Shown: positions 5,937-11,440 of the stretch, piece by piece | Layout of the letters: each line of letters starts with the position of its first letter | Position numbering within the stretch: position 1 is the first letter of the stretch | Origin: Rikenellaceae bacterium | GTDB lineage: Bacteria; Bacteroidota; Bacteroidia; Bacteroidales; UBA932 | NCBI GenBank assembly: GCA_012800665.1 | Contig: JAAZIW010000085.1 | Span: forward strand, 1-11,440 | DNA: 11,440 nt | Direction: 5' to 3' | Program-made: the position numbers and the translations under genes | Notes under the pieces: model-generated | Told to the model about the DNA's origin: nothing | The model's input: the letters and a program-made list of their open reading frames with translations, nothing else | Databases searched by the model: none

Positions 5937-6656
5937 TTATTTGAGCCACAATATGGATTCGGGGCCCTTACAGAAGAGCAAATCGAGTACGGAAAGTCCG
6001 CTCACGAAGCCGAATTTTTGCCCGAAAACCTGCCAATAGGGGCGCTCCAGGCCTAGTTGCTTCATTATGTCATTGGGGCGTTTGGGATGGATGAGTTCGC
6101 GATAATCTTCTTCCGCTTCGGGGGCGAAACCGGAGGTTGGCTTTATTTCGGGGGTGATGCCTATTTTCGAGCATAGCCAATTTATTATCTGCATGTTAAG
6201 TTCCCAAAGGGTTTCGGGTTTGGAGTCTAAAATTGCATAAAACTCATCTCGGTAGAATTCAAAGAAAGGGGATGAGTCGTATGCGCTGTCTATCGCCTTT
6301 TGCATTTTCGGCACCCAAGGGGTGGTGTATTCGATTTTTATATTGGTTATAAGTCTGTCGGAAGATGGAAGATTGGCGGAAGGGTGGTCGGAAGATAGCA
6401 CGCCGGTAGATGGAAGATTGGCGGAAGGGTCGTCGGAAGATGGCACGCCGGATGAAGGCAAGCCGGCGGTCTTAGGCGGACTTGCATGTATTACCGGGAA
6501 ACTTAAATCCAGCGGGCCGTTTGCGGAGAGAATGCGGCAACGGTTGCGCCACGATTGCTTTTGATACGACTCGCAAGCCTCTATATAAACGACAGAGTAC
6601 CTCGCCAAAACAGCGAAGTACTCTATAGGGGGACAGAATGCCGTCGTCAAAAGCAC
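5937..6656 (-). CDS. WbqC-like family protein with a repeat insertion
   Basis: A 239-residue cytoplasmic-looking protein without signal peptide or membrane segment. It matches the WbqC-like family common in Bacteroidota: N-terminal CPPIEYFAVL, the ESYQKQSWRNRCRILSANG block (~29-47), PLDLSFPV, then TTPWVPKM, DSAYDSSPFFEFYRDEF (~123-139) and a C-terminal PYWQVFGQKFGFVSGLSVLD (~206-225) ending GPESI. Biochemical function is not established; the name and neighbours suggest surface glycan or lipopolysaccharide biology. Residues ~60-100 are a Ser/Pro/Asp-rich insertion made of two 15-residue repeats; without it the length would be about 200, normal for the family. The start is a GTG only 2 nt after the lpxA stop, so translation is probably coupled to lpxA. 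It is the last gene of the envelope operon. Confidence 0.82.
   Translation of the reverse strand: MLLTTAFCPPIEYFAVLARYSVVYIEACESYQKQSWRNRCRILSANGPLDLSFPVIHASPPKTAGLPSSGVPSSDDPSANLPSTGVLSSDHPSANLPSSDRLITNIKIEYTTPWVPKMQKAIDSAYDSSPFFEFYRDEFYAILDSKPETLWELNMQIINWLCSKIGITPEIKPTSGFAPEAEEDYRELIHPKRPNDIMKQLGLERPYWQVFGQKFGFVSGLSVLDLLFCKGPESILWLK
6364..6453. repeat. 45-bp in-frame minisatellite within the wbqC-like gene
   Basis: Two near-identical 45-bp units, 6364-6408 and 6409-6453, begin GATGGAAGATTGGCGGAAGG and differ at only a few positions. They encode the 15-residue units PSTGVLSSDHPSANL and PSSGVPSSDDPSANL, and a partial unit flanks each side. Because 45 is a multiple of three, gain or loss of units would keep the reading frame. 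Confidence 0.88.
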
Positions 6657-6658
6657 GG

Positions 6659-7471
6659 CTATTCTAAAATGCCTTTATCGTGAACATTATTGCCACGGAC
6701 TATGCCGCGCTTGGAGTTTTGGATGAAGTCTAAGATTTCCTGCTTTTCGGGACTTTCGGGGAAGCCTGCCTCAATTTTGGCGCAGGCATCAGAAATATTG
6801 AAGCCCTGGAAATAAAGGGTGTCGTAGATATCTTTAATGTTGCGGATAACTTCGCTTTCGAAACCGCGGCGGCGAAGGCCGACTATGTTTACGCCTGCAT
6901 AGCAGATGGGGTCGCGACCGCAAAGGGAATAGGGAGGAATGTCCTTATTCACCTTACTGCCGCCGCCCACCATGGCGTGCTTGCCTATCCGTGTAAACTG
7001 ATGCACCACGGTGCTGCCGCCGAGTATTGCCCAATCTTCTACAATGGTTTCACCGGCGATACCTACATAACTTACGAGTATGCAGTGATTTCCGACATTA
7101 CAGTCGTGAGCAATATGCACATAGCTCATAATCAGGGTATCGTTTCCGATTTTGGTAACACGCTTGCCGCTGGCTGCAGTGCCGCGGTTGATGGTGGCGC
7201 ATTCGCGAATGGTTACGCGGTCACCAATCTCTACATAGGTAACCTCGCCTTCGAATTTGAGGTCTTGCGGGACAGCTCCCACAACTGCACCGGGGAATAC
7301 CGCACAATCTTTACCCATCTTCACATATTCGAAGATGGTGGCATGCGGGTAGATTTTACTCCCGTCACCTATCTCTACATTGTCGTCTATAAATGCGTAA
7401 GGCCCAACTTCTACGTTCTCGCCTAATTTGGCGGTGGGGCTGACTGTCGCAAGAGGATGAATTTTTGCCAT
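6659..7471 (-). CDS. lpxA: Acyl-ACP--UDP-N-acetylglucosamine O-acyltransferase
   Basis: LpxA transfers a 3-hydroxyacyl chain from acyl carrier protein to the 3-OH of UDP-GlcNAc, the first step of lipid A synthesis, in the cytoplasm. The 270-residue protein begins MAKIHPLATVSPTAKLGENV and forms a left-handed beta helix of hexapeptide repeats through ~residue 185. The catalytic block HIAHDCNVG (His122 by alignment equals E. coli His125; His119 equals His122) is intact, followed by AILGGSTVVHQF (149-159), HAMVGGGSKVNKDIPPY (165-181) and GVNIVGLRRRGF (193-204), all hallmarks of LpxA rather than LpxD. The C-terminal ~65 residues are the usual helical domain. The ATG is 5 nt after the lpxC stop. 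Confidence 0.97.
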   Translation of the reverse strand: MAKIHPLATVSPTAKLGENVEVGPYAFIDDNVEIGDGSKIYPHATIFEYVKMGKDCAVFPGAVVGAVPQDLKFEGEVTYVEIGDRVTIRECATINRGTAASGKRVTKIGNDTLIMSYVHIAHDCNVGNHCILVSYVGIAGETIVEDWAILGGSTVVHQFTRIGKHAMVGGGSKVNKDIPPYSLCGRDPICYAGVNIVGLRRRGFESEVIRNIKDIYDTLYFQGFNISDACAKIEAGFPESPEKQEILDFIQNSKRGIVRGNNVHDKGILE

Positions 7472-7476
7472 AAGCT

Positions 7477-8379
7477 CTAAAGTGAAAGAATTGCCTGAAC
7501 TGCCTTTGCAGTATCAGTGTTGATAGTATGGCCAGGTTTGTACGCGCTTATACGAGCACGGATATGACCGCCGCAAAGCATCATGTCGCCCATGAGGTCT
7601 AAAAGCTTGTGGCGTCCGCACTCGTCAAGAAAGTTCAGTTTAATATTTGAAAGATATCCGGAAGGCAGAACGGTAAGGCCGGGGCGACCTATTTTCTCTG
7701 CCATCTCTGCAACCACCTCCGGAGCGACGGGACGTTCCACCACAACAATGGCATTGTCCACATCACCGCCTTTCACAAGTCCCATTGAAACCAAATGCTG
7801 CACATCGTGGAAAAACACGAAGGTGCGGCATACTGCAATTTGCGAAACATAATCCACAGAATTGTCCCAATGAGCTTTTTGCACTCCAAGCACACGCGAA
7901 TTAAAGTCGGAGGTGACATGTATAGAAAAATGATCTGCCGGCTCTACGAGCACCCAACTGCCTGTGGGCTCGTGGCGAAGTTCTACGGATTCCTTCATTT
8001 CGTAATAACGACGCTTGGCTCCTTGAACTTGCAGACCGTCTTTTACAATAGCCTCGGCATAATAGCGGGCGCTTCCATCAAGGATGGGGATTTCGGGACC
8101 ATCCACCTCTACAATGGCATTGTCGATACCAAGACCGGCAAAAACCGACATCAGGTGTTCTACTGTGGAAACGGAGGCGCCGTCTTTGGAAAGGAGGGTA
8201 CATCGAGCGGTATTGGAAACATTCTCGGCTAAGGCGGGGATTTCTACGCCTTTCTCGACACTGATAAAACTGATACCGCTTCCCGGAGCAGCAGGTTTAA
8301 TACAAATACGTGAATAGGCTCCGGTATGAAGGCCTTTTCCCTCGAATTTGTATTCTTTTTTTAATGTCTGCTGTTTCAT
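7477..8379 (-). CDS. lpxC: UDP-3-O-acyl-N-acetylglucosamine deacetylase, unfused
   Basis: LpxC is the zinc hydrolase that commits UDP-3-O-acyl-GlcNAc to lipid A synthesis. Numbering from the ATG at 8379 (300 residues): GLHTG (16-20), SVSTVEHLMSVFAGLGIDN (69-87) with the first zinc ligand His75 and the catalytic Glu74, PEIPILDGSA (95-104), and DECGRHKLLDLMGD (252-265) with zinc ligands His257 and Asp261. KPGHTINT (281-288) carries the catalytic His284. The fold is complete and similar in length to E. coli LpxC. A GTG at 8391 would add four residues; ATG gives the better N-terminus. In Bacteroidota LpxC is commonly fused to a C-terminal FabZ dehydratase of about 150 residues; here the protein ends 16 residues after the catalytic histidine and lpxA starts 5 nt later, so that domain is missing. 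Confidence 0.97.
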   Translation of the reverse strand: MKQQTLKKEYKFEGKGLHTGAYSRICIKPAAPGSGISFISVEKGVEIPALAENVSNTARCTLLSKDGASVSTVEHLMSVFAGLGIDNAIVEVDGPEIPILDGSARYYAEAIVKDGLQVQGAKRRYYEMKESVELRHEPTGSWVLVEPADHFSIHVTSDFNSRVLGVQKAHWDNSVDYVSQIAVCRTFVFFHDVQHLVSMGLVKGGDVDNAIVVVERPVAPEVVAEMAEKIGRPGLTVLPSGYLSNIKLNFLDECGRHKLLDLMGDMMLCGGHIRARISAYKPGHTINTDTAKAVQAILSL

Positions 8380-8409
8380 ATAATTGGGCACAAAGTTAGC
8401 AATTTATTT

Positions 8410-9411
8410 TTATTCTTGCCCTGCTTGCTTGAATTTGGCGTAACTGCGCAAATAATTATTGTGCTCTATGGCGGGAGTGCCCATTATAACCGTGCCGCTC
8501 TTGCGCACACTGCGTGTAACCCCCGATTGGGCTCCTATCATGGTGTTGTCGGCTATCTTTATATGGCCCACAAGGCCCACCTGACCGCCGAACATGCAGT
8601 TTTTGCCTATTTCGGTAGAGCCGGCTATACCCGTCTGGGCCGCCATCACGGTATTGTCGCCGATTATAACATTATGCGCTATCTGGCAAAGATTATCTAT
8701 GCGCACACCGTTGCCTATAATGGTATTTTCCATCATGGCGCGGTCGACCGTGGTGTTTGAGCCTATCTCTACATCATTCCCTATAATCACCCCTCCGAGA
8801 TGCTCTATCTTCTTCCAGGTGCCATCATCCTGCGGGGCATTTCCGAAACCATCGCTCCCTATTATGCAACCGGCATGAAGTATACAATTATCGCCTATCA
8901 CCGTTTTGGGATAAATCACCACGCCCGGGTAAATGATTACATGATGCCCTATTGTAACATCGCTGCCTATGGTAACATTGCTGTGGATGATACCGTAATC
9001 GCCTATGCGCGTACGGGGCCCTATCTTCACGAAATCTCCGACAGACACCTTTTTACCCAAACGGGCGCATATGGATATGCCGCAACCAAGCAATGTGGAA
9101 AAAGCAATGCGGGAGCGGTACTTCCGGCGCTGGTTGTTAACGAACTTCAGCAGGTCCGCCAAAGCGGTATAGGCGTTTTCCACCCTTACCATTGTGGCCT
9201 CCACATTTTCCTTGGGGACAAAATCAGAATTAACCAGCAAGACGGATGCCTTGCTGGTGTAAACATATTGTTCGTATTTTGGATTTGCAAAGAAGCTTAT
9301 TGCTCCCGGCTTTCCGTGTTCGATTTTAGCAAACTTAGTAACTTTGGCATCAGGGTTCCCTTCTATCGTCCCATTTAGCGCATCTGCTATCTGCCTTGCT
9401 GTAAATTCCAT
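8410..9411 (-). CDS. lpxD: UDP-3-O-acylglucosamine N-acyltransferase
   Basis: LpxD adds the second 3-hydroxyacyl chain, at N2 of UDP-3-O-acyl-glucosamine, using acyl-ACP. The 333-residue protein has the family layout: a uridine-binding N-domain (~1-100, with AISFFANPKYEQYVYTSKAS), a left-handed beta helix of hexapeptide repeats (~105-305), and a short C-terminal helix. The active-site histidine lies in DNLCQIAHNVIIGDNT (His246, equivalent to E. coli His239), with GLVGH (His283) after it and the diagnostic GGVIIGNDVEIGSNTTVDRA (206-225) before it. The length is normal. The ATG at 9411 lies 31 nt after the porin gene, and the stop is 30 nt before lpxC. It is the third enzyme of the pathway but the first lpx gene of the operon. 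Confidence 0.97.
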   Translation of the reverse strand: MEFTARQIADALNGTIEGNPDAKVTKFAKIEHGKPGAISFFANPKYEQYVYTSKASVLLVNSDFVPKENVEATMVRVENAYTALADLLKFVNNQRRKYRSRIAFSTLLGCGISICARLGKKVSVGDFVKIGPRTRIGDYGIIHSNVTIGSDVTIGHHVIIYPGVVIYPKTVIGDNCILHAGCIIGSDGFGNAPQDDGTWKKIEHLGGVIIGNDVEIGSNTTVDRAMMENTIIGNGVRIDNLCQIAHNVIIGDNTVMAAQTGIAGSTEIGKNCMFGGQVGLVGHIKIADNTMIGAQSGVTRSVRKSGTVIMGTPAIEHNNYLRSYAKFKQAGQE

Positions 9412-9442
9412 TATTTTAGATTAGATATTAAACACATCGAAA

Positions 9443-11335
9443 TCAAAACCTCCATCCTACCGTGAGTATCGCATCAAACAAGCTTCGAACTGAGCGGACA
9501 CACGGAGAAACCACCATATACGGATTGCCGTCGGCATCGAGAATAACATCGCCATTATTGTCTGTCGCCTCGAGATAAGTTACATAAGGCGAAAAGAAGC
9601 TCGCAGAGCGGGTGCGGCGGAAAGCAAAGTCGGCATAGAAAGAGCCGGTGCTGATATAACCCAAACCTGCAGAATAGCTTTCTATGGGAGCTTTTACATA
9701 ATGCTTCTTTTCAAGATATGCATTGCCGGCCTCGTAGAAATTGTAATTATTCTCGTAATAGGCGGCATCTACGGTATAGCCCTCATTGTCTATGTAATAG
9801 CGCTCGGGGTCGGTAGTTATTGAGTAGCCGGCGCGAAGCGCAAGGAAAGGCAGGGGGCGCACTTCTACACCGGCGCGCAGAGAGTGGCTTACACCGCAGA
9901 ATAATTCGTTGAGCCTGTTTGTAACCTCGTAAGGATCTTCAAAGATAAAATCGTCATCTCCATTTATTGAGTATCTCATTACCGAATAGTCGGTCATCTG
10001 ATAGTCTGCACTGACCAGTCCGAAAGTTCCAAAGGTGCAGGCAAGGCCTGTGCTGATGGAATAGGGCGAACGATAGTCGTATGTAAATTCACCTATAGGG
10101 GTTTCGGCGGTGTAGCTTTTTAGTTCGTAATGGGTATCCATCTGCATTTTAAGCTTTTCCTTAACCGTATATGTGGTGGGGGTTTTGATGGATGCACCGA
10201 GGCGGAGATTGTTTGTAGGCAGCCAAATGAAGCCCACAGAGGCATTTATACCGGAAATATCCGCATCATAGTCGTATCTGTATGTGGCGGTATTGAAATA
10301 TTGAGATGCCAAAACTTCTTTATTGTCGCCGGTACCCGCTTCGGGTGTTACAGTAGCGCCCGCCGGCCAGGTGTCGTCAGCGCTTTCCGTAAAGGCCTCG
10401 GTATAGCGATAACTTATGACCGGAAAAGAGAGATTGAAACCTAAGAAGAGATTATCATCCACATTAAAACCAAAATTCATGGTGATGTCGTTCTTGCTTC
10501 CGAGGGTGAGCCTTTGTGAGTTTTGTGCAAGACGGCCGGGGACACCATAGAAATAGGTGAAGAGCGGATTGCCGTCATCGTCTGTGAGAGGATTGCCGTT
10601 GTCGTCCAAAAGAGGATAAGGACCATCCTTCAACTCATTTGCTCCATAATAAGAGCCGCCGGCATCGTCATTCCAATTGATTAATCCTCCCTGATAGGCA
10701 ACTATATATTGCCAGCGGTCGTAATTGTTCCAAGAATTACGGGTATTATATGGATTATAGGCAAAGATGATATTGGGGTCCATCGTATGACCGAAACCGT
10801 CGGAATTGAACATTGCGCCTGTCGCAAGCGCTCCAGCCAATGATGTAAAGCGGGCATTGTCCCCTACAGCATTGAAGCCTCTGGCAAAAGATTTTTCACA
10901 GAAATTATTGGTCATTGTAGAGAGGAATGCAAAATTCCAACTCTTGAGCCCGGAGCTGTTGCCCGTATCGAAACGGAATGAGAAGCCGATATTGGGCATT
11001 ATATAGCGGGTTTTATTGCTATTGAAACGGCCGATGAAGTTTTGTGCCTCATCATAAGAGTTGTAGGCGGAAGCCCAGGAAGATGAGGTGGACGCCACGG
11101 TAAGGCCCTGTGAAAACGTAAATTGGGAATAACCGGCCACCGCAGAGCCTGCCGGATTGAGGCTGAGGGTGCCGAGGTCGCCGCCTATAGCCGTAATCGC
11201 ATTGCCAAGCCCTATGGTGCGGGCTGTTCCATAATAATTGTCTTTGCCGAAAGTTAAGGCATCATACATGGTTTGTGCGCCGGCTGAAATGGCTGCGGCT
11301 GCAAAAACAACTGCCGAAATAAGTATCTTTTTCAT
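9443..11335 (-). CDS. FadL/OmpP1-type outer-membrane transport protein
   Basis: A 630-residue predicted outer-membrane beta barrel. Residues 1-20 are a clear signal peptide (MKKILISAVVFAAAAISAGA). The mature N-terminus, RTIGLGNAITAIGGDLGTLSLNPAG in two overlapping parts (~40-63), matches the N-terminal hatch of the FadL/OmpP1/TodX family, whose members move hydrophobic molecules across the outer membrane. Many amphipathic aromatic strands follow, and the protein ends in VGWRF with C-terminal Phe, the usual beta-barrel signature. It is longer than typical FadL proteins (~450); the extra length seems to lie in surface loops, including Asp-rich DDNGNPLTDDDGNPL (~244-258) and ILDADGNP (~598-605). 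It directly precedes lpxD, so porin and lipid A genes may be co-expressed. The substrate is unknown. Confidence 0.82.
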   Translation of the reverse strand: MKKILISAVVFAAAAISAGAQTMYDALTFGKDNYYGTARTIGLGNAITAIGGDLGTLSLNPAGSAVAGYSQFTFSQGLTVASTSSSWASAYNSYDEAQNFIGRFNSNKTRYIMPNIGFSFRFDTGNSSGLKSWNFAFLSTMTNNFCEKSFARGFNAVGDNARFTSLAGALATGAMFNSDGFGHTMDPNIIFAYNPYNTRNSWNNYDRWQYIVAYQGGLINWNDDAGGSYYGANELKDGPYPLLDDNGNPLTDDDGNPLFTYFYGVPGRLAQNSQRLTLGSKNDITMNFGFNVDDNLFLGFNLSFPVISYRYTEAFTESADDTWPAGATVTPEAGTGDNKEVLASQYFNTATYRYDYDADISGINASVGFIWLPTNNLRLGASIKTPTTYTVKEKLKMQMDTHYELKSYTAETPIGEFTYDYRSPYSISTGLACTFGTFGLVSADYQMTDYSVMRYSINGDDDFIFEDPYEVTNRLNELFCGVSHSLRAGVEVRPLPFLALRAGYSITTDPERYYIDNEGYTVDAAYYENNYNFYEAGNAYLEKKHYVKAPIESYSAGLGYISTGSFYADFAFRRTRSASFFSPYVTYLEATDNNGDVILDADGNPYMVVSPCVRSVRSLFDAILTVGWRF

Positions 11336-11356
11336 GAATATTTGTATTTAAGAAGA

Positions 11357-11440
11357 CTACCTGCGTCCGCCACCGCTATATGAAGATGAACTACTGCCGC
11401 CGCTGCGGGACGAAGAGGAGCCGCTGTAAGAGCTGCTGCG
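11357..11440 (-). CDS. 3' end of a gene with a Ser/Gly/Tyr/Arg-rich tail (partial)
   Basis: Twenty-seven codons and a TAG stop are visible; the gene begins beyond the right edge. The tail is made of Ser, Gly, Tyr and Arg only, with runs such as SSSYSGSSSSRSGG and YSGGGRR, so it is low-complexity and probably disordered. It ends 21 nt before the ATG of the FadL-like gene, so the two are likely in the same operon. No domain is visible and no function can be given. The reading frame is inferred from continuity to the edge, composition and spacing. Confidence 0.55.
   Translation of the reverse strand, partial: RSSSYSGSSSSRSGGSSSSSYSGGGRR

Noticed and set aside
8391..8398. Internal promoter for lpxC (minus-strand TAACTTTG)
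   Set aside because: The -7 match is good, but there is no TTTG-like element about 20 bp upstream, and the site would leave almost no leader before the lpxC ATG.
8800..9378. 192-codon plus-strand frame antisense to lpxD
   Set aside because: LpxD is intact on the minus strand; the hexapeptide-repeat composition keeps the antisense frame open.

Overview
The window looks like a chromosomal segment of a Bacteroidota bacterium, most likely order Bacteroidales; I cannot settle the family. The grounds are a -7/-33 promoter of the Bacteroidota type (TACCTTTG with an upstream TTTG) in front of the nusA operon, translation starts preceded by A/T-rich sequence instead of clear Shine-Dalgarno motifs, a WbqC-like protein, a FadL/OmpP1-type porin ending in Phe, and the lipid A genes in the order lpxD-lpxC-lpxA. 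Everything from position 1253 rightwards is on the minus strand and is essentially core genome. The left 1.25 kb is accessory in character.

Left edge, 1-1252: two perfect copies of a 48-bp tandem repeat, a strong dyad, one small plus-strand Xre-type helix-turn-helix gene (antitoxin-like, no visible partner), then about 685 bp without a convincing gene. That stretch holds a 279-bp block bounded by perfect 16-bp inverted repeats with an internal 78-bp tandem duplication, followed by a G+C-rich segment. The Xre gene converges on infB across it.

1253-5857, information-processing operon (minus): a good promoter, a leader hairpin followed by a U-tract that looks like an attenuator, then rimP, nusA and infB with gaps of 11 and 22 nt. 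RimP is only about 90 residues and lacks the usual C-terminal domain. The products act in 30S maturation, transcription elongation and termination, and translation initiation.

5937-11440, cell-envelope operon (minus, transcribed right to left): the end of a gene with a Ser/Gly/Tyr/Arg-rich tail, a FadL/OmpP1-like outer-membrane porin, lpxD, lpxC, lpxA and a WbqC-like gene. Gaps range from 2 to 31 nt, so this is probably one transcription unit. LpxA, LpxC and LpxD catalyse the first, second and third committed steps of lipid A synthesis. LpxC is a stand-alone deacetylase without the C-terminal FabZ dehydratase domain that is usually fused to it in Bacteroidota. The WbqC-like protein carries a 15-residue repeat insertion.

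I did not find an obvious new multi-gene system. The items most worth checking are the leader attenuator, the N-domain-only RimP, the inverted-repeat block next to the orphan Xre gene, the unfused LpxC and the minisatellite inside the WbqC-like gene.
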